64,000 nt of DNA from Zymobacter palmae. GTDB lineage: Bacteria; Pseudomonadota; Gammaproteobacteria; Pseudomonadales; Halomonadaceae. The number at the start of each line of letters is the position of its first letter. Position 1 is the stretch's first letter. Location: positions 2,080,035 to 2,144,034 of the forward strand of contig NZ_AP018933.1 of assembly GCF_003610015.1 (NCBI RefSeq), read 5' to 3'. The notes beneath the pieces are model-generated. The model had not been told where the DNA came from, made no database searches, and saw only the letters and a list, made by a program, of their open reading frames with translations. The position numbers were made by a program, and so were the translations under genes. Positions 1 to 10,167 of this stretch are shown in pieces.

Positions 1-2172
1 GAGCCCTGATACTTCAAGGGTGATGACCAGCCGCGCCATATTTTCATCGTTGGTGCGTGAGTTGACGCCCAGTACGTTGGCCTTCTCGTTGGACAGCACA
101 TTAATGACGTCCTTGAGCAAGTTATGGCGGTCCCATGCGATGATTTCGATATCAACGCTGTAGGTTGTCGTCTGCTGACCACCCCACTCGACCTGCACCA
201 CACGGTTGGGGTCATCCAACCGCAGCTGCAGAATGTTCGGGCAATCCTCTCGGTGAATGGTGATGCCGCGACCGTGAGTAATGAACCCCGCGATCTGATC
301 GCCCGGCACCGGATGGCAGCAGTTGGCCATCTGGGTCTTGAGATTGCCGACCCCCAGTACCGTGATCTGATCGGCAGCCGCCTTGCCGCCACCGTGACGC
401 GAGCGCGTCAGCAGTTTGTCGAGTTTTTCTTGTGCTTCGTCATCGTCATCACCGTCGCCGAACAGCTGCTGCGCCTGAGACAGCACCTGACCGATGCGCA
501 GATCACCTGCACCGATGGCCGCATACATGTCGTCAGGCGTGGTGTAGTTGACCGCTTCGGCCAACCGCTCAAGGTCGAGGCCTTCGAGCGCCAGACGATG
601 GAATTCCTTCTCAAGCAGTACACGGCCTTCTTGGACGTTCTGATCACGGTCCTGCTGTTTAAACCAAGCCTGAATCTTCGAGCGCGCGCGCGAAGTGCGC
701 ACGTAGCCAAGGCTCGAGGTCAGCCAGTCGCGGCTCGGGCCGCCCTGACTAGAGGTCAGAATTTCAACCTGCTGGCCAGTCGACAGCGGATAGGTCAGCG
801 GCACAATACGCCCGTTGACCTTGGCCCCACGGCAACGGTGACCAATTTCGGTGTGCACGCGATAGGCAAAGTCGATGGGCGTTGCACTGCGCGGCAGGTC
901 AATGACGTGACCGTCCGGCGTAAAGACATAGATGCGATCTTCGGCAATATCTGAGGCAAGATCGGTTTTGAAGTCACTCGACTCGCCCACCTCGTCCTGC
1001 CATTCGAGGACGTGACGCATCCACGCAATCTTCTGCTCGTAGCCACTGCTACGCGAGTTGAGATCGGTACCCTTGTAGCGCCAGTGCGCACATACCCCCA
1101 GCTCAGCATCATCGTGCATGGCAAAGGTGCGAATCTGGATTTCGAGCACCTTATTCTGCGGGCCAAGTACGGCCGTATGCAGCGACTGATAACCATTGGG
1201 TTTGGGGTTGGCGATGTAATCGTCGAATTCATGCGGGATGTGGTGCCAGCGTGAGTGAACCACGCCCAGCACGGTGTAGCAGTCAGACACGCGCGGCACT
1301 AGCACCCTGACGGCACGCACGTCGTAGACCTGACTGAAGTCGATCTTCTTGCGCTGCATTTTGCGCCAGATCGAGTAGATATGCTTGGCACGCCCATCGA
1401 TATCAAACTTCTGAATGCCCTGCTCGCGCAGCAGTTCAGCCAGCGTTTTTTTCACTTCATCGATATAGCCAGTGCGATCAAGGCGCTTTTCCGCCAGCTG
1501 GCGGGCAACGGCCTTGTAGTCGGCGGTGTGCAGGTAGCGGAATGCCAGATCTTCTAGCTCCCACTTGATCTGCCCAACGCCCAGTCGGTGCGCCAACGGA
1601 GCGTAGATATCGAAGACTTCACGCGCGAGCCGCTGCTGCTTCTCTTCAGGATCGTTACGCACCTGACGCAACATCGCTGTACGCTCAACGATCTTGATCA
1701 GTGCAACGCGCACATCGTCAATCAGCGTCACCAGCATGCGCCGGATATTGTCCTGCTGGTTGTACTGAGTCAGACCTTCGTTGATCTGACGCTGGCTGAT
1801 GGCCGCCATGCGCTGCACGCCGTCAATCAACCCGGCCACTTCGTGACCGAACTGCTCTTCGACTTTTTCGATCGGCAGGATGCCTTTGCGCACGCCGCGA
1901 TACAGCACGGCGGCCATCAACGCCGGCTGGTCAAGGTGCAGACCGGCCAGTATGTCGGCCATTTCAAGCCCGATGGAAAAGCTTTCGCCGATATTGCGCC
2001 ACGACGGGTATTCTTTGGCCGCATTGAGGGCGTGGTCTTCGGCCATGCGACAGGCGGCGACCATGGCGCTACGATCCTTGAGCGCAACACGCTGCTCAAG
2101 ACCGGCGACCCATCGTTCGATATCGACGCGTCCATCCGGAAGCAATGGCTGGTCTTCACGCACTTTCACCAT
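1..2172 (-). CDS. relA: RelA, GTP pyrophosphokinase (3' end cut by window edge)
   Basis: Makes (p)ppGpp from ATP and GTP/GDP on stalled ribosomes. The product starts MVKVREDQP and runs off the left edge inside the C-terminal ACT region (ends ..ITLEVSGL), so about 724 residues are visible and the last few tens are missing. In order: a degenerate N-terminal HD-like hydrolase domain, the synthetase domain (NPKPNGYQSLHT, then RTFAMHDDAELGVCAHWRYK), the TGS domain (FTPDGHVIDLPRSATPIDFAYRVH), and a CCHPVPGDQI zinc-finger region. The degenerate hydrolase site and gene order identify RelA rather than SpoT. The start is set by a GGAGG in the 15 bases before the ATG. It lies downstream of rlmD, as in E. 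coli. Confidence 0.96.
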   Translation of the reverse strand, partial: MVKVREDQPLLPDGRVDIERWVAGLEQRVALKDRSAMVAACRMAEDHALNAAKEYPSWRNIGESFSIGLEMADILAGLHLDQPALMAAVLYRGVRKGILPIEKVEEQFGHEVAGLIDGVQRMAAISQRQINEGLTQYNQQDNIRRMLVTLIDDVRVALIKIVERTAMLRQVRNDPEEKQQRLAREVFDIYAPLAHRLGVGQIKWELEDLAFRYLHTADYKAVARQLAEKRLDRTGYIDEVKKTLAELLREQGIQKFDIDGRAKHIYSIWRKMQRKKIDFSQVYDVRAVRVLVPRVSDCYTVLGVVHSRWHHIPHEFDDYIANPKPNGYQSLHTAVLGPQNKVLEIQIRTFAMHDDAELGVCAHWRYKGTDLNSRSSGYEQKIAWMRHVLEWQDEVGESSDFKTDLASDIAEDRIYVFTPDGHVIDLPRSATPIDFAYRVHTEIGHRCRGAKVNGRIVPLTYPLSTGQQVEILTSSQGGPSRDWLTSSLGYVRTSRARSKIQAWFKQQDRDQNVQEGRVLLEKEFHRLALEGLDLERLAEAVNYTTPDDMYAAIGAGDLRIGQVLSQAQQLFGDGDDDDEAQEKLDKLLTRSRHGGGKAAADQITVLGVGNLKTQMANCCHPVPGDQIAGFITHGRGITIHREDCPNILQLRLDDPNRVVQVEWGGQQTTTYSVDIEIIAWDRHNLLKDVINVLSNEKANVLGVNSRTNDENMARLVITLEVSGL

Positions 2173-2344
2173 GACTGGAGCCTCCCTCCGCCTATCAGGC
2201 TTGCTTGTCCAGAAGCGGCGCTGCCGACGTGAAAAACGACCGCAGCGCGACATCCTTAATCAGGTTTTCGCGGGGGCTTCTGTACCCCGCTGTTTCATGC
2301 TTAGCATCGGGCGCAAAGCCCCGACGGCCATACTCAACGGTAGC

Positions 2345-3733
2345 TTACCGACGCTCGAAAACGGCCAGCGTTTCCAGATGTGCCGTCTGCGGGAACATGT
2401 CTACGACGGCAGCATGCGTCAGTCGATAGCCGCCCTTAGCCAGCTGCGCGGCATCGCGCGCCAGCGTTGCCGGATTGCACGACACATACGCAATAGATGA
2501 GACAGGCCGTTTGGCCAGCTGTTCGCATACAGCACGAGCCCCGTCGCGCGGGGGATCAAGCACCACGGCTTGATAGTCACCCTGTACCGGAACGCGCGTC
2601 AGGTCAGCGGTCGCCGCAGTGACGCCGTCTAGACCATTACGCTGAGCGTTGTCGAGCAGTCGCTCAACCATGACCTGCTGGCCTTCCAACGCATGAACCT
2701 TCGCGCCCATGGCCGCCAGTCCCAATGAGAAGTTGCCCACTCCCGCGAACAAATCCAATACGGCCGTACCGGCATGCGGCGCCAACCATTCAAGCGTCGT
2801 GCTGACCAGTTGACGGTTTACATCACGGTTGACTTGGAAGAAGTCGCCCGGCTGGAATCCTAGCGTCAGAGAACGATTGGCCACATTCAGCTGGTAGGAC
2901 AGGTCCGTAGCACCTTCCAATGCCACCTGTTCCCCCTTGCCACGCACAAACATGACATGCACATCGTGGGCGTCACCAAAGGCCGTCCACAGTGCTTCAT
3001 CGTCAGGCTGATCGCGCAGCTGGCGTACCACGATACATCGTGCGTTGTCAGCTTCGAGCAGTTCAATGTGCCCTACCTGACGCGGCGCTTCAAGCTGCTC
3101 GATGAGTGCATGCAAAGGCTGCAATAAACGTTCCAGTGAGGGCGCGAGCACCGGGCACATGGTGATGCCACAAACGCGGTCGCTGCGATGGCGACGGTAA
3201 CCCAGCAGACGATTGCCCTGGCGATCGACATTGACCCCGAGCCGGGCACGACGCCGATAACCGTAGGGGGTACTGGTCAGCGCCTGCTGTGGGTCGATGC
3301 TCAATCCTTCGCGCTCGAAATGCTCAACCAACACCTGTCGCTTGTGAGCCAGCTGAGCGTCGGGGGCAAGGTGCTGCAACGCACAGCCCCCGCACACTCC
3401 AAAATGGGTGCAGGCAGGTTCGATACGATCAGGAGAGGATGTGGTGCGAGCGATGACGTGCGCTTCGTCGAAGCGGCCTCGCTGGTGGTGGATACGGACA
3501 TTGACCTGTTCGCCCGGCAATGCCTGGTCGACGAACACGGTCTTGCCCGATGGCGCGCGGGCTATGCCACGGCCATCATGCCCCAGCCGCTCAATAGTGA
3601 GCGACAGGACAGAATCATCGTGCTGCACTGAATCGGCAGCGACACCCGGTGGTGCAGACACCACCGGGGTTTGAGGTGCGCGAATGGCGCGCGGTTTTAC
3701 CTTGCGCGGCGGACGCCGCTGACCAAGACTCAT
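2345..3733 (-). CDS. rlmD: 23S rRNA m5U1939 methyltransferase RlmD
   Basis: SAM-dependent enzyme that methylates U1939 of 23S rRNA; 462 residues, slightly longer than E. coli RlmD because of a basic N-terminal tail. An N-terminal TRAM domain (about 40-100) is followed by the [4Fe-4S] ligands C108, C114, C117 (ACTHFGVCGGC) and a fourth cysteine in RVCGITMC. The C-terminal Rossmann methyltransferase has VLDLFAGVGNFSLGLA, the DPPR motif and the catalytic cysteine in VSCNPATLARD. It is followed by relA, the classical rlmD-relA pairing, with about 170 bp between them. Confidence 0.95.
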   Translation of the reverse strand: MSLGQRRPPRKVKPRAIRAPQTPVVSAPPGVAADSVQHDDSVLSLTIERLGHDGRGIARAPSGKTVFVDQALPGEQVNVRIHHQRGRFDEAHVIARTTSSPDRIEPACTHFGVCGGCALQHLAPDAQLAHKRQVLVEHFEREGLSIDPQQALTSTPYGYRRRARLGVNVDRQGNRLLGYRRHRSDRVCGITMCPVLAPSLERLLQPLHALIEQLEAPRQVGHIELLEADNARCIVVRQLRDQPDDEALWTAFGDAHDVHVMFVRGKGEQVALEGATDLSYQLNVANRSLTLGFQPGDFFQVNRDVNRQLVSTTLEWLAPHAGTAVLDLFAGVGNFSLGLAAMGAKVHALEGQQVMVERLLDNAQRNGLDGVTAATADLTRVPVQGDYQAVVLDPPRDGARAVCEQLAKRPVSSIAYVSCNPATLARDAAQLAKGGYRLTHAAVVDMFPQTAHLETLAVFERR

Positions 3734-3835
3734 GCTATGAACTCCACGTGATACCCGTTAAATGTGGCACGCATTTGTCCGAGTACAGCAGCCTTCCGAC
3801 TCGCGTCTCAATGGCTTACCGTGTCCTCGGTGCGA

Positions 3836-4594
3836 TCATTCGTGCTCGCTGTGATCGCATTCGCAGCCGTGACCGAACAGAGCGGCATCCATCAGGCCGG
3901 CATTCTGTGCGTCAACGATGGTTTTCTTCAGGCTGCTAGTAGCATCTGCAATGCCGAAGTGCAGTGCACGAGACAGCAGTGACGCACCGACAACAGCGGC
4001 ACTGACGCCACCGATGGCAGCAGCGGCTTCAGCACTGCGACTTGCCAAGCCGCCATGAACGTGAACCGTCAGTTCGCGTTCGCAAGCGAAGTCGATCGCA
4101 TTGGCCAGAGCTTCATAGGCCAGTTCGCGTTCGTCGCCTTCGGCATAAGCAAACGGACGGCTGTCAATCAGGACACCGTCAGCACCCGAACGATAAGCCT
4201 GCTCGATAGTCGACATGGTCGGAGAGACAGCGATAAACAGCTCGTTGACGCGCGCTTTCAGGCGTTCGCCTGCCTGCGGGCTGTCCAGCGCGCACAGCGG
4301 CAGACACAGACGTTCAATGCGACCGTGCGGCAGATTCTGTACACCATCAGCGGCGTTGATACGCAGCTCAAGACGGTTGCCCAGCATCGGGGTCAGCATT
4401 GCCAGCGCTTCGGCCGCATGGCCGCGCGTGGAGTGCGTGATGCTGATGAAGTCGGCGCCATTATCGAGCGCGTCGATGCAGGTACCGACCAGCGCACGGC
4501 GCCAGGACAGTGTCGCTTCACCCGCACCGGTACGACCGAGCGGCAGGATCGGGTCGATATCGATACCCAGTTGAATGCGCAGCGGTGTAGTCAT
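3836..4594 (-). CDS. pdxJ: Divergent PdxJ-like protein (pyridoxine 5'-phosphate synthase family)
   Basis: It sits in the pdxJ slot of the rnc-era-recO-pdxJ operon and has the expected length (252 residues). It starts LRIQLGIDIDPILPLGRTG where PdxJ normally has a GVNIDHVATLRNAR-type motif, and it ends with the family-like SAAVVGASLLSRALHFGIADA segment. The usual H-L-R-E-D-R-R-H motif is replaced by ISITHSTRGH, the LEMA motif by LELRI, and the NAGHGL motif by VHVHGGL. The central substrate loop (LVPEKR region) is not recognisable. It is therefore PdxJ by fold and position, but whether it keeps the synthase activity is open. An AAGGAG ribosome site precedes the ATG. Confidence 0.72.
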   Translation of the reverse strand: MTTPLRIQLGIDIDPILPLGRTGAGEATLSWRRALVGTCIDALDNGADFISITHSTRGHAAEALAMLTPMLGNRLELRINAADGVQNLPHGRIERLCLPLCALDSPQAGERLKARVNELFIAVSPTMSTIEQAYRSGADGVLIDSRPFAYAEGDERELAYEALANAIDFACERELTVHVHGGLASRSAEAAAAIGGVSAAVVGASLLSRALHFGIADATSSLKKTIVDAQNAGLMDAALFGHGCECDHSEHE

Positions 4595-4626
4595 TCCGAT
4601 TCTCCTTGAAAAGAAGCATGAAATAG

Positions 4627-5346
4627 TCAGTCAGCGGCAGCCTTGCTCTGCTGCCGTTGAGTGTACAACTGTTGCATCAGCATACGGGAGCGCAAGGGTG
4701 TCTCACCCAGTAACGGCGATAATGCCGCTCGGGTCAACCACTTGGCGACACCGGCCAGCCCTGCCGCCTCCCAGTCACCGTGCGCCAGCAGATTGAGTGT
4801 TCTTCCCTCACAGCCCTTCTGCCCTTCCGCCACGGCGCGAAAACGACGGGCGTGAGACAGATAAACATAGTGGCAGTGGGGGTCGAGTGGCTGCTCAGTT
4901 TCGGTCAGAAAGACCGGTTCGGCATCCAGCTCGGTCAGCAGAGTGATCTCGAAGCGTCTTAGCGCCGCCGCACGTTCGGCGGGGCGTGTCAGTGCCGGCA
5001 AGAGGCCACCATAATGGACAAAGACGCGTTCGACGGGAAGCTCTCGCGGCAGGCAGCGCACCATAATTTCATGGGCATACAGTGCGCAGATTACGCCTTC
5101 ACCGGCCAGCAAAGTCGGCGAGCCAGAAGCTTCGATCATATTGAGCGTCTTCAGCTCTCGCCGCCCCGACCATGTCACCTGCAACGGCATGAAGGGCTGC
5201 AGGATGCCCCGCGCACGGCCACGTGGCCGCTGTACGCCCCGAGCGACAGCGCGTACAAGGCCATGATCGAGCGTCAGCATATCCACCAGCGCACTGGTTT
5301 CGCGATAGGGACGCCGATGCAGCAAATAGGCAGGTTGCGGTTGCAT
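4627..5346 (-). CDS. recO: DNA repair protein RecO
   Basis: Mediator of the RecF pathway that loads RecA on SSB-coated DNA. About 239 residues from MQPQPAYLLHRRPYRE, close to the E. coli length. The N-terminal OB fold is followed by a helical region with the typical LYAHEIMVRCLPRE stretch. A longer reading from 5376 adds ten residues, but the start at 5346 has AGAGG eight bases upstream and matches the family start. The cysteine-rich zinc site of some RecO proteins is not evident. Operon member between era and pdxJ. Confidence 0.92.
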   Translation of the reverse strand: MQPQPAYLLHRRPYRETSALVDMLTLDHGLVRAVARGVQRPRGRARGILQPFMPLQVTWSGRRELKTLNMIEASGSPTLLAGEGVICALYAHEIMVRCLPRELPVERVFVHYGGLLPALTRPAERAAALRRFEITLLTELDAEPVFLTETEQPLDPHCHYVYLSHARRFRAVAEGQKGCEGRTLNLLAHGDWEAAGLAGVAKWLTRAALSPLLGETPLRSRMLMQQLYTQRQQSKAAAD

Positions 5347-5421
5347 GTCCGAAGCCTCTGACTGGCGGTCTGCCAAGATAGCACTATCCTTGCAGGCCCC
5401 CAGTCTTCACGCCAGAAGGGA

Positions 5422-6378
5422 TCAGTCGAGATCGTAGCCCAAGCTTTTCAGCGCGCGTTCGTCATCCGACCAGCCACGCTTGACCTTGACCCACAGGCGA
5501 AGCATGACCTTGCTATCAAACAGACGCTCCATGTCGATGCGCGCTTCCTGACCGATACGCTTCAGGCGACTGCCCTGTTCACCGATCAGGATCTTCTTCT
5601 GACCTTCGCGTTCGACCAGCAACAGTGCGTCGATGTGCACAACCGGATCACCGGTACGCGTCGAGACTTTTTCTTGGAAGCGCTCAATTTCGACGGTCAG
5701 ACGGTAAGGCAACTCGTCGCCCAGCTGGCGCATGACCTTCTCGCGGACCAGTTCGGACGCCATGAAACGCTGGCTGCGGTCAGTGATCTGATCTTCGGGG
5801 AAGTAAAACGGCCCTTCCGGCAGGAAGCTTGCAATCTGTCGTTCGAGCGCTTCGACCCCAGTACCCAGACGGGCAGAGATCGGCAGAATCGCAGCGAAAT
5901 CACGCTTCTTGGCCAGCTCTTCCAATGCCGGTAGCAGAGACGCCTTGTCTTCTACCCAATCGACTTTGTTAACGGCCAGAATGACAGGCGCCTTCACATG
6001 CTCAAGGCGGGAGAGCACGATATCGTCCTCTTCCGTCCAGCGCATGCGGTCAACGATGAAGACAACCGCATCAACGTCACGCAGTGCCTGCGTAGCCGCT
6101 TGGTTCATAAACTGGTTGATCGCGCGATTGCGATCTTTCTTCATTACATGCATCCCAGGCGTGTCGACGTAGACCGCCTGCACGCCGCCTTCAGTCTTGA
6201 CCCCCATCACCTGATGGCGCGTGGTCTGAGGACGACGCGAGGTGATCGAAATCTTCTGACCGAGGATACGGTTCATCAGCGTCGACTTGCCCACATTCGG
6301 GCGGCCGACGATAGCGACGAAACCGCAGTGCAGTGTGTTATCCATGTTCATCGATGATGAGACATCATGGTCGTGCAT
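5422..6378 (-). CDS. era: GTPase Era
   Basis: Ribosome-assembly GTPase that binds the 3' end of 16S rRNA. G1 motif [10 protein letters not shown]3 DTPGMH and G4 NKVD are present, followed by a C-terminal KH domain containing [17 protein letters not shown]. The frame is open upstream to 6531, inside rnc. I chose the ATG at 6378 ([14 protein letters not shown]): it lies eight bases past the rnc stop and has a CCGGAG upstream, giving 318 residues. MNMDNTL at 6351 is a possible later start. Confidence 0.93.
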   Translation of the reverse strand: MHDHDVSSSMNMDNTLHCGFVAIVGRPNVGKSTLMNRILGQKISITSRRPQTTRHQVMGVKTEGGVQAVYVDTPGMHVMKKDRNRAINQFMNQAATQALRDVDAVVFIVDRMRWTEEDDIVLSRLEHVKAPVILAVNKVDWVEDKASLLPALEELAKKRDFAAILPISARLGTGVEALERQIASFLPEGPFYFPEDQITDRSQRFMASELVREKVMRQLGDELPYRLTVEIERFQEKVSTRTGDPVVHIDALLLVEREGQKKILIGEQGSRLKRIGQEARIDMERLFDSKVMLRLWVKVKRGWSDDERALKSLGYDLD

Positions 6379-6385
6379 GTGTGAT

Positions 6386-7072
6386 TCAGCTCCGGATCTT
6401 TGCGTCAAGCATGGTAAGGGCCTGCTCGGCTGCGTGCTGCTCGGCGTAGCGTCGACTGCTGCCACGGCCCTTGGCCGTGAGATCCAGCGCATCGATATAG
6501 CAGGTGACCGTAAAGGTCTGATCGTGCGCATCCCCGTCTACGTTGACGACAGCATATTGGGGAAGCGACCATTGGCGCGCCTGCAGTGCTTCCTGCAAAC
6601 GTGTCTTGGGGTCTTTCAGTGTGTCCTGCAAATCCAGCCCATCCAGACGTGTCTGGTACCAGCGCAGAATGCAGGGACGAACGGCATCCATACCGCCATC
6701 AAGGTAGATCGCTCCGATCACGGCTTCCATCGCGTCTGCCAGAATCGATTCACGGCGATGGCCGCCGCTCTTCATTTCACCGGCACCTAGGCGCAGATAT
6801 TCGCCCAAATCGAACTCACGCGCGACCTCGGCCAAGGTCTTGCCCTTAACCAGACGTGCGCGCAGGCGCGACAGCTGCCCTTCCCGAGCACTCGGGAACT
6901 TGCGGAACAGCGCTTCGCCAATGACGAAGTTGACGATGGAATCCCCGAGAAATTCGAGGCGTTCGTTATTCTTGCTGCCCACACTGCGGTGTGTCAGTGC
7001 CAGCTCAAGGTGGGCAATGGTCTTGAAGGTGTATCCAAGACGCTGGCTGACTTTATCCAGAGATTGGCTCAC
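6386..7072 (-). CDS. rnc: Ribonuclease III
   Basis: Double-strand-specific endoribonuclease for rRNA processing and mRNA decay; 228 residues, the standard length. The catalytic signature [14 protein letters not shown] is near residue 37, the second acidic cluster [15 protein letters not shown] lies around 114-128, and a dsRNA-binding domain fills the C-terminus ([11 protein letters not shown] to the [12 protein letters not shown] helix). It lies between lepB and era as in E. coli. Confidence 0.96.
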   Translation of the reverse strand: MSQSLDKVSQRLGYTFKTIAHLELALTHRSVGSKNNERLEFLGDSIVNFVIGEALFRKFPSAREGQLSRLRARLVKGKTLAEVAREFDLGEYLRLGAGEMKSGGHRRESILADAMEAVIGAIYLDGGMDAVRPCILRWYQTRLDGLDLQDTLKDPKTRLQEALQARQWSLPQYAVVNVDGDAHDQTFTVTCYIDALDLTAKGRGSSRRYAEQHAAEQALTMLDAKIRS

Positions 7073-7277
7073 GAGTCTTTCATCTTTGCTGAGGCATGAG
7101 CGAGGCGACGCTATCGCCTCTGTTCCTGCACATGCATGTCGTAAACAAGGCGCTGCCTGCTAGCGTTATGCACTCAGTATGGCGCATGTTGCGACGCATC
7201 ACAGCCCCTATCTCTTCACTTGTGTGATGCGAGCGCCATTCCCATCGCTACCGAGCGTTCAACCGGTCACTGTCGAC

Positions 7278-8063
7278 TTAGTGAACGCCGCGGACAGCCG
7301 AAAAGTCAGGCAGGCCGCCGCTCCAGTGCATCCAGACGGCGAAGGTGCGCCCCACGATATTCTCTTCCGGCACGAACCCCCAGAACCGGCTGTCCTGAGA
7401 GTTGTCGCGGTTGTCGCCCATCGCAAAATAGCGGCCTTCCGGCACGACGATGTCCCACGGGCCCTGAATCTTGGTTTCAAGCTCGCCATCACGGAAACGG
7501 GCTGTCGGGTTAACGTACAGGTCGTGCTCAACGCCGCCCAGCGTTTCGTGCCACAGCTGGTTGTAGGGATCATCCGGTGCTTGTGCGGCTACCAGCGTTT
7601 TGGGCACTTCCTGACCGTTGATGGTCAGCGTGCGGTTCTCGTAGTGGATACGATCACCCGGTACGCCGACCACACGCTTGATGAAGTGCTGGGATGGATC
7701 GACCGGATAGCGGAAGACGATCACATCGCCGCGCTGCGGCATGCCCACCGGCAGAATCTTGGTGTTCAACACCGGCAGGCGAAGCCCATAGGCAAACTTG
7801 TTGACGGCAATGAAGTCGCCGATCTTCAGCGTTGGCAGCATCGAGCCGGACGGAATCTGGAACGGTTCGACCACGAACGAGCGAATCGCTACAACGACAA
7901 ACAGCACCGGAAACAGCGAGCGCGGAAGATCGATATACCACGGCTGAGGTGCAGACGGGTCTTCACCGCGCGCCTTACGGCGGCGGCGCAGTACGAAACG
8001 ATCCAGTCCCCAGACGATGGCCGAGAGCAGCAGGACCAGCACCAGTATCAGAGTCAAATCCAT
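7278..8063 (-). CDS. lepB: Signal peptidase I
   Basis: Inner-membrane protease that removes signal peptides from Sec and Tat substrates. It begins with a membrane segment (LILVLVLLLSAIVWGL), a basic cytoplasmic loop and a second membrane segment (SLFPVLFVVVAIRSFVV). The serine of PSGSMLPTL and the lysine of FIKRVVGVPGD form the Ser-Lys dyad; GDNRDNSQDSRFWG is the family signature near the end. The 261-residue length is on the short side for Gammaproteobacteria. It is encoded directly after lepA. The 205 bp between lepB and rnc hold no gene I can support. Confidence 0.95.
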   Translation of the reverse strand: MDLTLILVLVLLLSAIVWGLDRFVLRRRRKARGEDPSAPQPWYIDLPRSLFPVLFVVVAIRSFVVEPFQIPSGSMLPTLKIGDFIAVNKFAYGLRLPVLNTKILPVGMPQRGDVIVFRYPVDPSQHFIKRVVGVPGDRIHYENRTLTINGQEVPKTLVAAQAPDDPYNQLWHETLGGVEHDLYVNPTARFRDGELETKIQGPWDIVVPEGRYFAMGDNRDNSQDSRFWGFVPEENIVGRTFAVWMHWSGGLPDFSAVRGVH

Positions 8064-8112
8064 TGTATGAGATCATCCATTCGTGATCGGCGGCACTCGC
8101 CAGCGACCTCTG

Positions 8113-9930
8113 TCACTCGCTGGTCTTGAGTACGGCCAGGAAAGCATCCTGTGGAATCTCGACGCGTCCGACCTGCTTCATGCGCTTCTTACCTTCCTTC
8201 TGTTTCTGAAGCAGTTTCTTCTTACGCGAGACGTCACCACCGTAGCACTTCGCCGTAACGTTTTTGCGCAGCGCTTTAACGGTAGCACGTGCAACGACCT
8301 GCCCACCGATAGCCGCCTGAATCGCCACGTCGAACATCTGACGCGGAATGACTTCCTTCATCTTCTCGACGAGGATACGGCCGCGTGAATGCGCATGGTC
8401 GCGGTGAATGATGATAGCCAACGCGTCGACGCGTTCGCCGTTGATCAGCACGTCGAGACGCACCAGCTTGGCCGCTTCGAAATGCTCGAAGCTGTAGTCC
8501 AGCGAGGCGTAGCCCTTACTGATCGACTTCAGGCGGTCGAAGAAGTCCATTACCACTTCGCTCATCGGCATGTGGTAGACCAGCTGCATCTGCTGACCCA
8601 GCACCTGCATGTCGAGCTGCACACCGCGGCGGTTGACGCATTCAGTGATGACGTTACCGACATATTCCTGCGGCACCAGAATAGTGGCACGCACAATCGG
8701 CTCGCGCATTTCATCGACGCGCGCCATATCGGGCAGCTTCGAAGGGTTGGAGATGTATTCGATTTCGCCGCTGTTGAGCGCCAATTCATAATTCACGGTC
8801 GGCGCCGTGGTCAACAGGTCGAGGTTGTATTCACGCTCCAGACGCTCTTGAACGATCTCCATGTGGAGCGTTCCGAGGAAGCCGACGCGGAAGCCGAAGC
8901 CCAGTGCATCGGAGTTTTCCGGCACGTACTCAAGCGAGGCATCGTTGAGTGCCAGCTTCGCCAGCGCATCGCGGAAGTCTTCGTAGTCATCTGAGCCAAG
9001 GGGGAACATCCCCGCATAGACCTGCGGCTGGACTTTCTGGAAGCCCGGCAGGCGCTCGACGCTCGGCGTGCTCGCATGCGTGATCGTATCCCCGACCGGC
9101 GCACCGTGGATATCCTTGATACCGGCGACAACGAAACCCACTTCGCCTGCACGCAGGATGTCGGTTTCAGTGCGCTTCGGCGTGAAGATACCGATCGCCG
9201 TAACATCCCAGTGGCGTCCGGTGGATTTCATCATAATGCGGTCGCCCTTGCGCAGCGTACCGTCGAACACGCGCACCAAAGAGACGACGCCCAGATAGTT
9301 GTCGAACCAAGAGTCGATGATCAACGCTTGCAGGTCGGCATCACGATTGCCCTTGGGCGAGGGAATGTCACGCACCAAACGTTCAAGCAGCGCTTCCATG
9401 CCGAGGCCGCTCTTCGCGGAAACTTGGCAGGCATCGGTCGCATCAAGGCCGATAATCTCTTCGATTTCCTGACCCACTTTAGCCGGATCAGCCTGCGGCA
9501 GGTCCATCTTGTTCAGTACAGGCAGGACTTCAAGCCCTTGCTCGATGGCGGTATAGCAGTTCGCGACCGACTGGGCTTCGACACCCTGTGCGGCATCCAC
9601 CACCAAAAGCGCCCCTTCACAGGCATACAGCGAGCGCGACACCTCGTACGAGAAGTCGACGTGTCCCGGCGTGTCGATGAAGTTGAGCTGATAGGTGTTA
9701 CCGTCCTGCGCCGTGTAGTTCAGCGTGACGGACTGGGCCTTGATCGTGATACCGCGCTCGCGCTCGATATCCATCGAATCAAGCACCTGCTCCTTGAGCT
9801 CACGATCGGAGAGGCCCCCACACAGCTGGATGATACGGTCAGCCAGCGTGGATTTACCGTGGTCGATGTGGGCGATGATGGAGAAGTTTCGAATGAAGTC
9901 CAGAGAAGTCGGACCTGACTCAGCCGTCAT
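8113..9930 (-). CDS. lepA: Elongation factor 4 (LepA)
   Basis: Translational GTPase acting on the ribosome. About 605 residues from [29 protein letters not shown] would be the mature reading; a frame upstream to 9957 adds nine unlikely residues. G1 is [13 protein letters not shown]3 DTPGHVDF and G4 NKMD. It has the LepA-specific C-terminal domain ([21 protein letters not shown]) in place of EF-G domain IV. First gene of the lepA-lepB-rnc-era-recO-pdxJ series. The 237 bp upstream to the murB stop hold no recognisable gene. Confidence 0.96.
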   Translation of the reverse strand: MTAESGPTSLDFIRNFSIIAHIDHGKSTLADRIIQLCGGLSDRELKEQVLDSMDIERERGITIKAQSVTLNYTAQDGNTYQLNFIDTPGHVDFSYEVSRSLYACEGALLVVDAAQGVEAQSVANCYTAIEQGLEVLPVLNKMDLPQADPAKVGQEIEEIIGLDATDACQVSAKSGLGMEALLERLVRDIPSPKGNRDADLQALIIDSWFDNYLGVVSLVRVFDGTLRKGDRIMMKSTGRHWDVTAIGIFTPKRTETDILRAGEVGFVVAGIKDIHGAPVGDTITHASTPSVERLPGFQKVQPQVYAGMFPLGSDDYEDFRDALAKLALNDASLEYVPENSDALGFGFRVGFLGTLHMEIVQERLEREYNLDLLTTAPTVNYELALNSGEIEYISNPSKLPDMARVDEMREPIVRATILVPQEYVGNVITECVNRRGVQLDMQVLGQQMQLVYHMPMSEVVMDFFDRLKSISKGYASLDYSFEHFEAAKLVRLDVLINGERVDALAIIIHRDHAHSRGRILVEKMKEVIPRQMFDVAIQAAIGGQVVARATVKALRKNVTAKCYGGDVSRKKKLLQKQKEGKKRMKQVGRVEIPQDAFLAVLKTSE

Positions 9931-10167
9931 AAAGTGATTCCGTGCGTTGCAACGCATTCAAAAAACATCGCTTTCTCATCACGATAGCGCACGCTGCATG
10001 GTGGGTATCGAACGAGAAAGCCATGAGAAGATAGAGATTCACATCAAAAGGATGCTGTCGGTAAAGATTATCACGAAACGGGAGTGCAGCGCGAAACATC
10101 CACGCACTGTCATCACCTAATTCATCTGTGCTCTCGCTCGCGTTAGGGTGCCATTGCGCCCCGCTCT

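Noticed and set aside
7179-8129. 316-codon plus-strand open frame over lepB
   Set aside because: Antisense shadow of lepB; His/Arg-rich composition typical of shadow frames.
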